DNA from: Caenorhabditis elegans
Lineage: Eukaryota; Nematoda; Chromadorea; Rhabditida; Rhabditidae
NCBI RefSeq assembly: GCF_000002985.6
Contig: NC_003280.10
Span: 8,676,501-8,740,500 of the forward strand
Direction: 5' to 3'
DNA: 64,000 bases
Positions 35,089 through 45,992 of the stretch are shown here, piece after piece; the stretch's first letter is position 1, and each line of letters begins with the position of its first letter. The position numbers and the translations under genes are program-made. The notes under the pieces are model-generated. The model made no database searches, was not told the DNA's origin, and was given only the letters and a program-made list of their open reading frames with translations.

Positions 35089-35535
35089 ATGAACCCTTAT
35101 AACTATTCTTCAATCCCTTTTGTTTGCAATTTTAATGACTATGATCCACTGAAAGAAATATCAATATATTTTGTAACCCTGATATATCAAGGAATAGGAT
35201 TATTTCTGCATTTATCAATTATCAGAATTATCGTTTTAAAAGAAAGAAAATACTATAGTAGAAGTTCTTTCTTTCAGATTTTCGTGTCGGATTCCATAGA
35301 AGTAGGTTTTAAACTTTCGTTTTCAAAATTTCCAACACACATGATTTTCTAGAAATGAATTTCGATCATTCAGAGCTCTATTTTGATCCTTACTTCACTC
35401 CTGAATCGTCTTGTAATCTACGTTCCGCAACTTTGTCCAGTTATTGGACCATATTTTTGGGAACCATCAGTTTTGTTAAAGTTTGTATATGTCATCCTAT
35501 TCCGTCAGGCATCCTATTCCGTCAGGCAATTTTAA
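35089..35535 (+). pseudogene. Truncated serpentine receptor (exons 1-2 only)
   Basis: Exon 1 (35089-35301) reads MNPYNYSSIPFVC, then FVTLIYQGIGLFLHLSIIRI and SSFFQIFVSDSIE, matching exon 1 of both neighbouring receptor copies. Intron 35302-35373 has the expected donor and a TTCAG acceptor. Exon 2 (from 35374) reads VIYVPQLCPVIGPYFWEPS and LLKFVYV. Soon after, a tandem 17 bp duplication (35493-35526) begins, similarity is lost and a stop appears at 35533. TM3 onward is missing. It ends 33 bp from the end of an opposed damaged receptor gene. Confidence 0.8.
35493..35526. repeat. Tandem duplication of a 17 bp unit
   Basis: CATCCTATTCCGTCAGG occurs twice head to tail within the damaged exon 2 of the truncated plus-strand receptor. 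Confidence 0.9.
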
Positions 35536-35567
35536 GTGATATGTTTTAAAAGCAAGCATTTCAAAAT

Positions 35568-36912
35568 TCAAAAAAAAATTGATAATAACGAAAAAAAGCG
35601 TAAAGATTTCGTCACAAATTTAAGATCAAAAGTTATTATCAATTTTTTCTTGGACTTCCAACAGAAAACAAGTGATCGTATATGCTTATTAGTAAGAAGC
35701 ATCACCAGTGCAGTTCTGAAATTACATTTAGGGGTACTCGAAAAAAAATCATGTTGCTTGATTTACGTACCCAACATTAAACGCCTCAAACGTCCAAAAA
35801 CTCATCAAATACATATAATAAAGAATATTAAAATCAGTACGACATACAGAACATGCCACAAAGGCAATCTGCAACATACCTATGACTTAAAACCTTGGTC
35901 ACATTTTCAAACCTGTAGGACTCCAACTAATAGAAAGCATAACGATACAAATAAACTTGTAAAGCAAAGAGTTTTTTCGGCGGATTTTATCCTGTCTGGT
36001 AGAACAAATAATCCATATAAAGTGATTGATGTACAAACTATCGTAAATCCTAATGCAGTAAATATGAAAATTGATTGGAAAAGAGATAAAACTGCCTGAA
36101 TAAAAAATTATACTTGTTTCCAGTACTTTGAAATCTGCTTCTCCAAAGTCTACTCATTTTCGTGGAATTTATGCAACTCAAACAGTGAGTGGGTTTAAAA
36201 AATTCAAAACTTGAATAAAAACTGATAGAAGTTTTATTCTTATTCAACTGACCCATTCTACATTTCTGATATAATTCATCGCAAATCCACCATCAGACGG
36301 GAAAACAAAAACTCTTGAGATTATGACATTCCAAGTACCAATAAAAGGTAACATAACAACTAATATTCTGGCAATCGGAATCAACCATAAGTTTAAATTA
36401 TGTTTAAATATAATTAAATTATTCTTGAGAAACTAGACACTCAGTTACAGTGCATTTTTTTTTCCACTTCTACGACTTTAAAGGCGCGCGCCTTTTTTTT
36501 TTGAGCAACTGATTTTGAAAATCTTGCATGACTCATAGAAACGTACACAAACTTTGTTGTTATGGAAGGATCCCAGAAAAAAGGACTAATTATAGCACAA
36601 AGGGGAGGTACATACATGAATAATCGAACGAAAAACATATCAGTTAGAAGAAGAAATGTGCTCTGGAAAGATATGGATTAACTCGTGCTTCTGCTTTCAG
36701 AAACTCACTGCAATCGAATCCATCACATATATTTGAAAAAACGAGTTATTGCGGAATATCTGCCTTTCTTTGAATAATAAAACTCTTAATATCAAGATAT
36801 GTAGGAAAACTCCAACTCCAAGATAGGAGGCATTCACAAAATATATTAAAAGCTGAGATATCAAATTGTAGTTGCTACCGCATTTGAATGATATAGTTGT
36901 GGAATTATACAT
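35568..36912 (-). pseudogene. Serpentine receptor broken by a palindrome-containing replacement in exon 2
   Basis: Recognisable exons are 36912-36709 (MYNSTTISFKC... SFFQIYVMDSIA), 36662 to ~36501 (MYVPPLCAIISPFFWDPS... SHARFSKSVAQ), ~36390-36253 (LPFIGTWNVIISRVF... GGFAMNYIRNVEW), 36095-35913, 35868-35771 and 35715-35568. At 36501 the family segment corresponding to MVLNRMTCVLMP, the rest of exon 2, intron 2 and the exon 3 acceptor are gone. They are replaced by about 110 bp containing a perfect 16 bp palindrome (AAAGGCGCGCGCCTTT, 36480-36495) and in-frame stops. The remaining exons are open with normal splice sites, so inactivation looks recent. A truncated protein from exon 1-2 would lack TM3 onward. 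Confidence 0.75.
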
Positions 36913-37149
36913 TATTCAGAACAATGTCTCGAAAGTAATCTTTCCAGGAATAGGAAGTTGAAAATTTTGAGACTGAAAATGGAGCAAGCTTCAACATAAT
37001 AACACCTGCCAACATTTGCGTGAAAGTTTAAAGGGAAAAAATAAATGATCAAGTATTACATATCCATTTTTTTTCTATCATCAGCTCACTGTTCTGTGAT
37101 CTTTTATTTTTAAAAATATTGTGTATTCTGATGGTGATCACGCTAGATC

Positions 37150-37440
37150 TCTACAGTATTACGGTAGCTACCGCAGTAGCACTAAATTCTGAGAACGCGT
37201 ATTGTGCAACATATTTGACGCCCAAAATATCACGTAGCGAAACCTACAGTAATTCTTTAAATGCCTACGGTAGCACCTGTGTCGATTTACGGGATCGATT
37301 CTCGAAATGAATCGTAGAATATTAAAATAGGCAAAAAATGAGAAAATAATATGAAGAATCGAAGGAAAATGGAGTATAGCAGTCACTATACGTTAAAAAA
37401 ATTCATTTCGAAATTCGAGCTCGTAAATCGACAGGCGCTA
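37150..37440. repeat. Dispersed hairpin repeat
   Basis: Arms 37273-37312 and 37401-37438 are reverse complements over about 40 bp (core TCGATTTACG and TTCGAAATGAAT / ATTCATTTCGAA). The left flank has GTAGCTACCGCAGTAG, GCAACATATTTGACGC and CTACAGTAATTCTTTAAA motifs, typical of an abundant C. elegans element. A diverged copy lies at 19680-20030. Confidence 0.8.
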
Positions 37441-37650
37441 CAGTAGTGATTAAAAAAAAAAATTAAAAAAAAAAAATTGAACCATTAAGATAGAAATATG
37501 ATTTTATTATTGTATGAATTGTGCGTAAAGTTTGACAGGAGTGCGACTAGGAAAGTGACGTAGAGGAAAAGAATCGGGAAAAATGAACAAAATAATACAG
37601 GTGACCGGTATAAGGGGGGAAGTGTTCAAGCATTCATTAAGCTCTTTTAA

Positions 37651-38508
37651 TCAGCGACAGCACTTTTTACTCCTTTCTGCTTCGTCGTTGTCAATTAATC
37701 GGATGGATCGATTCGTAGATGGTGGTTCTGTCGAACGAGTACGCGAATGTTCGATCATTTCTGAAATTTTTGGTATTTTTTATTTAGGCAATACCCAAGC
37801 CATGCAAAACGTTTAGGCCAACTTACTCGCAGTTAAAGATTCAAAAGCATCAGAGATTCCAACATTGTCCTGAGCAGAAGTCTCCATATACAATGCCCCT
37901 TCTGATTCTGCGTATGCTTCCGCATCCTGTCGAGTGACCTGCCGTTCTTCTTCAAGATCAATCTTGTTCCCGACTATCAGAATCTCTGCAGTATTTCCCA
38001 GGCATGTTTTTATTTCGAGAACCCAGTTCTTAACCTTAAAAAAATGATTTCAGTGGTGCTCTTTAAAATATTTTGATACCTTTTCAAATGACTTTCTATC
38101 AGTGATATCGAAAACCAGTAGCACGCCATTGCTTCCTCGATAGTAGATTGGACCGAGTGCGTGGTATTTCTCCTGTCCAGCGGTATCCCAGATGTGTAGG
38201 TCAGCTTGGCAGTCTTCTACATTCACAGTTTTGTTTTGGAAGCTTGCCTGCAATATGAAGAACAATTGGAAAATATTTTATATGCATATCAAAATCTTGA
38301 TAACTGAATGAAGAAAAACCCAGAAATATTTTTTTGGATTATCTATCGCAACCTTTTTCTAAATTATTACCTGAATCGTCGACAGGTGTTTGCAGCTGAA
38401 TTTATTTTCAACGAATCGAAGCACAAGTGATGATTTACCAACACATCCTTCGCCGAGCAACACGATCTTGAATTTGAACGACTTCTGATCCACGTTGGTT
38501 TCGAGCAT
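37651..38508 (-). CDS. rab-21: RAB-21 small GTPase
   Basis: Exons 38508-38371, 38247-38080, 38034-37827 and 37760-37651 (207 residues). Known role: a Rab5-subfamily GTPase of early endosomes, linked to integrin trafficking. All GTP-binding motifs are intact: GEGCVGKS (P-loop), [22 protein letters not shown] and ETSA. Residues [20 protein letters not shown] and [13 protein letters not shown] match Rab21 specifically. The C-terminus ends SKKCCR, a di-cysteine for geranylgeranylation with one trailing residue. The ATG lies six bases after a TTTCAG acceptor and 185 bp below the cyn-11 stop, so it is likely the downstream gene of an operon. Confidence 0.95.
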
Positions 38509-38692
38509 TTATTCTGAAAGTATTCGATTTTGAAGGTTTATTTTCTTTACTTCGCTTTTAAAACTGAACCAGATATACTAACAGTCACTTATACTGTCTT
38601 TTCATTTCATTTTTCAACCCATATAATCAGAAGTAATTAATAGTTTATTGTGAATATAACAAAACGAGATCAAAATAACAATACAGTGAAAA
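38509..38692 (-). promoter_or_regulatory. Operon-style intercistronic region cyn-11 / rab-21
   Basis: On the minus strand the 184 bp between the cyn-11 stop and the rab-21 ATG contain AATAAA about 45 bp after the stop, AT-rich spacer, and a TACTTTCAG acceptor just before AATAAATG. This is the spacing expected of a C. elegans operon whose downstream mRNA receives SL2. Inference; no RNA evidence is available here. Confidence 0.65.
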
Positions 38693-39780
38693 TTAGAGTT
38701 GGCCACATTGAACAACAACAATCGGAAGTTTCGGCTTGTTATTGGCTCCAGTTGGAACATTTTCGATTTTCCGAACCGTCAGCATTCCATCGAGTACTCG
38801 TCCTGCAATAAACGATCGGTCAGAAATATCAAACATATCAATGGCGTCATTAACTAGCTTTATCTCGTATAAAAGGTGATAAGGATATAAGGAAATCTAG
38901 TTGTTTTAGCTAGACGATGACACGCATTCTCGTTCTAATTTTTTTCTTTTTAAAATGCGTTTCATTGCAAACATTACTTCCTTTATTGTATGCTAACGCT
39001 GGCATGTTCAACCCATATAATCAGTATAAAACAACAACTATGGCACCATCAATGTATCACCAACATTATCAGTGGGTATCATTAAAATTTGCGATTTTCT
39101 TTTTAAAACACTGCTTTCAGGGGATTGGGATGGAGAACTAATGACGTTGGAGACATTTATCACAATCACAATCCGTATTCTTCTTTCTTTGTACTACAGA
39201 AATCAACTTATCCGTGAATTTGAAATAAAAAAAAATTACCAAAAACTACATGTTTGTTGTCAAGGAAATCGGTTTTTGCGCAAGTGATAAAAAACTGACA
39301 ACCATTTGTGTCAGAGCCAGCGTTAGCCATCGAAAGCATTCCTGGTCCTATGTGCTTCAGCTCGAAATTCTCGTCACGGAACTTTGAACCATAGATGCTC
39401 ATCAAACCGGTTCCATCGCCCTGAAAAAATGATATAACTTTAAAATTTAAAATTGTTAAACTTACGTTGCAGAAGTCGCCACCCTGAATCATAAAGTCCT
39501 TGATCACACGATGAAATGTGCAGTTTTTGTATCCGTTTGGGACACCATCTTTTTTGTATTCTCCTGTACAGAACTGACGAAAGTTTTCAGCAGTTCTCGG
39601 TGTTACATCAGCAAATAACTCGATCTGAAAAATTATGAAATATATAGCAAATTAAAACTGGAATGGTCGTCAACTTACAACAATAGTTCCGATTGGTGCA
39701 CCACCGGCGGTAACTTCTAGAAAAACGATTGGGTTATCCGGATGACGGAGCTGCTCGGCAAACTTGTCGTATTCAGTCAT
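38693..39780 (-). CDS. cyn-11: Cyclophilin, peptidyl-prolyl cis-trans isomerase (PPIH type)
   Basis: Exons 39780-39679, 39624-39466, 39420-39240 and 38802-38693 encode 183 residues, a single cyclophilin domain with a short N-terminal extension and no signal peptide. Known reaction: cis-trans isomerisation of X-Pro bonds. Active-site residues are present: [15 protein letters not shown] (Arg, Phe, Gln), the loop [47 protein letters not shown] and GQL at the end. In the position usually Trp for cyclosporin binding it has DFLDNKH (PPIH and PPIE style proteins vary here). The nearest human type is PPIH, a component of U4/U6 snRNP. Intron 3 (38803-39239) contains a complete gene on the opposite strand. 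Part of this gene was copied to 17.8 kb. Confidence 0.95.
38860..38882 (+). promoter_or_regulatory. TATA box and GATA sites of the nested gene
   Basis: TATAAAAG at 38868-38875, about 45 bp before the nested ATG, flanked by TTATCT (38860-38865, an inverted AGATAA) and TGATAA (38877-38882). In C. elegans such GATA sites near a TATA box often mark intestinal genes (ELT-2/ELT-7). Tissue is inference. Confidence 0.6.
38917..39217 (+). CDS. Small secreted protein nested in cyn-11 intron 3
   Basis: Two exons, 38917-39071 and 39121-39217, join in phase 2/1 to give 83 residues. The start [19 protein letters not shown] is a clear signal peptide. The mature part is rich in Tyr, Asn, His and Gln ([19 protein letters not shown], then [13 protein letters not shown]) and has no cysteines except one in the signal peptide. 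The 49 bp intron has GTGGGT and TTTCAG ends. The whole coding region lies on the opposite strand inside cyn-11 intron 3. Function unknown; composition suggests a short secreted structural or defence-type peptide, but I recognise no family. Confidence 0.75.
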
Positions 39781-40344
39781 TCTGAAAAAGAAAACATATA
39801 AATGAGTTAGTTTTTAAAACCAGAAAAACGTTTTCTGTAAGTATTCGAAATAAGTATTTTCGAAATGTGTCAGGTTTTTCCGAGAATAATGGGATCAACT
39901 GAACTAATCGTTCATAAGTTTTATAACCAAGAAATACAAATTCGTCAATAAAATTCGACATATTCAAGAAAAAAGTGATATTCGTTCTATTCAAAACAAA
40001 AAAAGGTGAGCATTAAATGGGTGTATAGAACAATAATAAAGTGCGCGGGTAGTTTGCAATCAGAAACCCCGCCCACAAAGCCCTGCCGCTAATAATTTTC
40101 CCCCGTCTTTTCTCAAATTCAACTCGAAAATTCAATTTTTGAATAATTTATCTTGTAAAAGTTCGTTCTATTCATTTAAAAATTAATTTATCGAAGTTTA
40201 TCACACGATTAAAGCATAATTAACTTTATTAGAGTTATTCATTGATTTGAAAATCAGAATTTGGTTTATTTTCGGTCGGTGCAATCCGTTTCTCTGTTGA
40301 AAATGCTATAAATTGCTAATTTTTGGATTTCAGATACTAGAACT
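39781..40344. promoter_or_regulatory. Shared divergent promoter of cyn-11 and the Sas10 gene
   Basis: The 564 bp between the two opposite ATGs contains a GC-rich patch (CCCCGCCCAC at about 40067) unusual for this AT-rich DNA, and acceptors before each ATG (TTTCAG at 40326-40331 for the plus gene). Likely a bidirectional housekeeping promoter. Confidence 0.5.
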
Positions 40345-43300
40345 ATGTCATCAAGGAAGGGGAAAGCGTAAGTTGAATGTTTTTCACAATTTATAAATAA
40401 TCATTAAATATATTTTCAGATCTGCTCATATCTCATACGAAGACGAAAATGATGATCTCATTGATGAAATCAATACTTTTCATAACAAAGACAGAAAAGT
40501 CGAAAAGGGTGCTATTCACAAAAGAAAAACATTCAATCGTCCAGAAGAGGTGTTAAACGTTGAAGCAGAAGCATCGGATAGCAGTGAAGACGATGGATCC
40601 GACTTTGATGATGACGATGTTAATGGTAGTTTTCTTTCTGAATTACCTGATTAACGTAATTTATTTAAGATATCACGGACAACAAATGGGGTAAAAAGAG
40701 GAAAGATTTCTATGGAACTGGATTCGTGGATAAAGATTGGGGCGGAATGCGTGAAGAAGAAATGGAAGATGCTCAACTCGAAGAGGAAGATGCGTTGACT
40801 CGTCAAAAACAAATCGACAAATCGACAGCTGCCATTGCTGATTTATTTGACGACGACGATGAAGATGAGGAAGAAAAAGAAGAAACTGTCGAGGTAAACG
40901 AATTGAAAGAATAATTAAAATAATGAAAAGTTTTAGGTGGAAACAGTTTTAGAATTCAATGAGGAGAATGCAAGGACAAAGAACAAAAAAATCGTGAAAA
41001 CTCTGGAACAATTTGAAGCAAGAGTAAGTTCTAATTTTTTAAAATGTCTCTTCACTTTTTTCCCGGTATCAGTTGCAGCTTCTTCCTCTTGTGATAATTT
41101 CCTATTTCTTCCTAATGCCAATTCTCGAAAGTTTATTAAATTTTGAAGCTATCACTTGTGAACATCAAATGCTGATTCGTATCGTTTCCAAGGTTAATTT
41201 TTCGTGTTCTCTCTTTTTCAGTATCTTCCCGTTTTCACTTCATCTGTTCTCTTCATTCTTTCAACTAAACACCACCGATGGCTAGTAGATAAGCGGTCTC
41301 AAATCGCGCAATCGTCTCTGATTACGTCAAAAACGGGTTGCCATCATAGCCTAAGGATGCTGGACGATTCGCTTTAAACGATGATTCTCAACGGACAAAA
41401 CACACAATTGAAACGATTTAAATCATCCAACATCAGACGCCGTTATGTGTGAACATTAAAAAGCGAAAGCAAAGTGCCCTTCTGGTGTCTGAAGAATTCG
41501 ATGCCTGAACTGCTCGAGTTAGTTTCGTATGTTCTCATCCTCAAACATCACATTCTAATTATTCTCATAACTTGTCTTGTTTTCCTCGTTTCTGTTCACC
41601 TGGTCGGTTTGTAATTCACACCAAACGATGTTGGACATATATCGGCAGCGACCGCCAGCTTTTTCTGTTTTTCAATTATATATTGCTACTTTCAATTCTA
41701 ATTAGCGGCTAAGAATTGTTATACAGCTGTTTCCGGAGAGCTCGTGACCAGTTTCCTTTTCACCTGATAACATTTTCTCTTGTTGTTATCTTTCTCTTCT
41801 TCCTTTTCACTTGTTTCTTTTCATCACCATTCTAACAGTTCAATTTTCCCCTTTTTTCGGTTTAATTTTAATTTTTTATACTTTTCAGAAACGCATCTTC
41901 GATCTCGTCGTGAAGCCTCTTGAAAATGTAATCAAGCAGATTCCAAAATGCGCATTGCGATCGCAGTTAGTCTACGTTGCCCAGACATATGCATCGTATG
42001 TTTTCTTTTCCTAAATTTCCATTTTTATGATTTATCTTTCAGATACCTCATGAACACAGCATTCCTGTTGAATCTCAGAGCCAAACAGTTTTCCAATGAA
42101 AAACTCGACGATCCACTTGTTGACATCCATCCTGTAGTGGAGTCGCTGAAACGACTTGAAAAGGTATTCCGATTGATTTAAATTTCAAATACAAACTTTT
42201 AAATTCAGAAAATCACCGAGTGTGAAGATTTTTTGCATTCGAATTCGGATCATCTGGATGAGCTCAAGAAATGGGCGGAGTCGGAGCCAGAAAATATGGA
42301 AGAATTGATTTCGAAGGTTGGAGATGTTCAACTTACAAAGAAGAATTTTGGAGCAATTATGAACAATGTAAGTTTAGGGAAAACATTATTCGAATTTAAA
42401 TACATTTTTTGTTTGCCGTATATTTTAAAGATTTTTAAAGTTTGTAAAATTTAAAAAAATTGTACATTCTTTTGTCAATAAAAATCAGGAAACATAGCTG
42501 AATTGGATTAAGATCTGGATTTACTTTTTTCAGAATCTTTCAACAATCACATCTTCTGATAACACATCAATTCATCCACACTTCACACCAATGGATGCAG
42601 ATGAAAAAAGAAAGGCCTCTGACAAAGTTGCCAAAAACCGTGAATACGCAGAACGACGTGGGAAAAAGAAGGCCAAGACCAGCAAGGTAACTTTATTTTC
42701 GATTTTTTATCTTATTTTTAATACCAAAAATATTTGTATCATAAACAATTAGTGTATGAAAAATAATTCGATGAGTAGGGTCGACATTTCTTGTGCATGA
42801 AAATGTTGTTACAATGCTTTCACGAATACATGAATATATTTGAAAAATAACAATTCTTGTTTGACAAAAAAGTCTCACAAAGCCGAGTTTCATGTGAGAT
42901 CAAAATATGAATACACTACATAACTCTCTATTTTTTGCTCCAACCCAAAAATCCAATACGTCGAGACGGCGTCTATGCTCCCCACCACAGCGAGTAATTG
43001 GCTGCCGAAATCTCAACTTGCTTATTTGGTTTCTATTTTTTTAAGATTCTTTTTCGAGAGTTGTGATAAGAAAATAATTAATTCAGTATCACACCTGCTT
43101 GCTACTGAATTCAAAAAAAGTTTTTTAAAAAGCGTAGTGTAATGAATTATCTGAAGCATATTTTAACTCAAAAAGAAAACCGAGCACAAATGAAGCATAT
43201 AACCATGACTTATTCAGACAGATAAGTAATACGATTTTGTTTAATCTTAATTTTTCTTGAAAGAAATAAAATAGACTCACTGTGACATAGACAATTCAAC

Positions 43301-43576
43301 GTCTAGGCGACGACACTTGAGAGTTTCATCCTTGGTTACGTATACTATGCTCATTTTTACTGCAACTCCCAATTAGCTGCGTTGTGTGTTTTTTTTTTTG
43401 AAGTCTCCCAGTTCAATAATTTCTAATTTCAGACTAAAAATCGTCGCAAGGTCCACGCCATCGAGAAGCGCGTCAAGTCTCAGATTGGAAACGTTCGTCG
43501 CGAAATGCAGAAATATTCTGGAGAAACGAGCGGAATTCGTGCATCTACAATCAAGTCGACTAAGCTTATCGCTTAA
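40345..43576 (+). CDS. Sas10/Utp3 family protein, SSU processome component
   Basis: Nine exons: 40345-40367, 40420-40625, 40670-40893, 40937-41023, 41889-41995, 42043-42163, 42209-42367, 42534-42686, 43433-43576 (407 residues). Known role: small-subunit processome factor in 18S rRNA maturation in the nucleolus. The N-terminus is acidic (residues ~60-80 and ~130-145, Asp/Glu runs) and contains DNKWGKKRKDFYGTGF, the conserved Sas10 entry motif. Residues ~181-265 form the Sas10/Utp3/C1D helical domain (VVKPLENVIKQIPKC, PLVDIHPVVESLKRLEK). Residues ~361-407 are the basic Sas10 C-terminal domain (KNRRKVHAIEKRVKSQ and GETSGIRASTIKS). Introns 4 (865 bp) and 8 (746 bp) are long compared with the rest; no exon or snoRNA could be confirmed in them. 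Confidence 0.9.
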
Positions 43577-45992
43577 AAAAAGTGAGTTGAATGTAATGCA
43601 GACATCTCATTCTGATATCGTGCCATGTCATATTTATCACGCGACATACTCTTCACTCTCCACTGCGCAAATGAGCTTCACTCTTTTACACATGAAAATA
43701 ATTAGCATATGAAACCGAAAACAATGTGAATATTAACTTTCAACATAAATATCCTATCAACATATAAAAACAATGAAAAACCTGAATTTACTTATCATAT
43801 GGTACGTATGTTTAACCTTTTCCTATTCCTCTCGTTTGCCCTTTTAGTCGGTTGAATGTGTTTTTGTGTGCCCGGTCACTTTGGGGCTATATTCATCAAA
43901 AGAGGATAGCCTTCTTCTTATTCTTCCTCCATCGGTCATTTCGCTCCTCTCTTTTCGACCCCGGCAATATGTGCGCGAGGTCTGGCACCACCGTGTGTGT
44001 GTGTGTGAGAGCGAGTATCCTATTTTTTATTCGTGTCCCCCGTCCCCATGAACGACTGGAGCCCTAGCCACCTGCTACTTTCCATTTTAGTTCAGCTGAC
44101 CTCGTATTGTCTACGAGCTGTTCATAATTTCATAAGAGCAATAAAGTGTACTATAAAACTGTGATTTCAGACTGTTTCTCTATTTTTGAATCTTTTTAAA
44201 TACAACAAATTCGAAAAGGTGTTGACTAGTCTGTCTGAATGAATATTTTAATTTGAGATTTGAGTCTGATGTGTGTTACACATTGATGAGAATTTAAAGT
44301 AATTGTGACGTGTCATTCTCGAAAACCAAGCCTCTTCGGATTTGTTCAATAATTCGTATAGCTCGTTTCATGTCAGAAAGGCGAATACCCGTAACTAAAT
44401 TACTTTTTCCTAGAATGCTAAAGAAAATAACTGATCTATTTCAATCAAGTTTAGGCTAAAATTTAATAATTGATGGCGTTCACATATGTGTGTGTGCCTG
44501 CGTGTGTTTGCGTGTTCGATGATAAGCTTTCTTCTGATTGTCTTCCTATGATTCATCAATTCTATTGCCTCCAGCCTCTTCTTCTTTCATACAATTTTTC
44601 ACTGAAAGTTTCATAGCTCTCGGAAAATGCCTACGACGAAAATTGTAGTCACATATCACATATTGATAAGCAGACGTTTTTCATATTTCTCTATTTCTAT
44701 TCAATGATATAAAGTGGTCTGCAGCATGTTTGATTATTAATTTTTTTTTTTCTAAATTGAATTATCTTGGCTTTGAACTGATTAAAAAATGCATTTTCTA
44801 TTTTCTTTACAATCGATCGTTTTGTTATAGTCCTCGTGTGAATTCTAAAAATGTTCGTTCATCAGAAATTATAGATGACCTTTGTTTATTTTGTGTCTTC
44901 TATGAAAAAAAAAAGAGCCTATCATCCAAAACTTCTGATATCAACGGTTGAAAATTAATTTTTATCAATTTTCTCAACATTGCATTACCTTTTCAACCAA
45001 TTTAATTTTCAGGTGTCATCAATTTCTCCGTTGCCACTGCATTCAGCTGGACTTTCCTGGTTTTTTTGATCGTTAATATCTTGTTTTCTTTGATTTATTC
45101 ATTTTTCATTTATCCTGTTAACCTTCGTTGTTGATTTTTTTTGTTCCTAAAATCGCCCTTTCTACCAAAATGAAGTTGAGTTTTCAATTTTATTGAAAAT
45201 AATTATTTTATTGCCTTATATCGGTTTGAAACCCGACGAATATCTTTCTTCTATTATCTTATTATTGTCATTTCCCATATTCACATTACTTCTTCATTAT
45301 TATCTTCATACATTGTTATCACATGGCTCCTCATTGATTATGATAGATTCATTTCCCCTCTGGAGATTTGATTGTCTTGGCAACAGTCATTCTCCCCACC
45401 AACACATATCAGCTCGCAGCTCCGCCTCATTCTACATTTTCTCATTTTACATTCCATTCAGTCGGCTCAGTGTCTTTCGTTTCCCCAAAAAGCTCGCTTA
45501 GATATAAACCTATAATTATCAGAGTGTTGAAGCAAACATCTCCGATGCTCGGTGAGCTGCAGTGACTAACTGAGACAAGCACTGGTTTTCAGCTTAGAAA
45601 TTCACCTGTTTCTGTGGCATTTTCGCAATATTATATTTCCTGAATTTCTTAGAATCAGAGTGTCACTGTAATTTCAGCTGCTCGTTACCGAGGCTTCACG
45701 TAATGGGCGGACGAGTACTGTTCCCCAATGCTCCCCCAATCTTTGCACTTTTTTATCTGCTCATGTTATTTTTTCTTATAAGACTGGCAGACGGTCCTTT
45801 GTGCATCCGTCGAGCTCACATTTTTCTCTTTATCACAGCTTGCATAACCATCGCTCTCACTTTCCTTCTCCCTCACCGATTTTCCAATTTTCTTCTCTTT
45901 TTTTCTCTTATTCTTTCCGCTTTAAACCTCAAATCAAATTGATTTAAACGTAATTTCATTAATATTATTTCAGCATTGCACTCGATAGTCGA
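43577..45992. other. Long 5' region of the next gene
   Basis: No supported coding exon. It includes a GT dinucleotide run (43993-44005) and pyrimidine-rich stretches. Splice-like signals near 45550 (CTCG/GTGAGC) and 45676 (TTTCAG) followed by 45703-45713 (ATGGGCGGACGA/GTACTG) could mark noncoding first exons of the gene that starts at 45993. Confidence 0.4.

Noticed and set aside
35536-36099. 187-residue plus-strand frame, basic
   Set aside because: It is antisense to receptor exons 4-6, which show clear family motifs on the minus strand.
41280-41460. Possible snoRNA in intron 4 of the Sas10 gene
   Set aside because: Only partial C-box-like and CTGA-like words; no convincing box pair or terminal stem.
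45193-45942. Plus-strand hydrophobic frames before the 780-residue gene
   Set aside because: Pyrimidine-rich DNA generates Leu/Phe/Ser runs; no membrane-protein family motifs and no frame-preserving splice to the downstream exon. Possible 5' UTR only.
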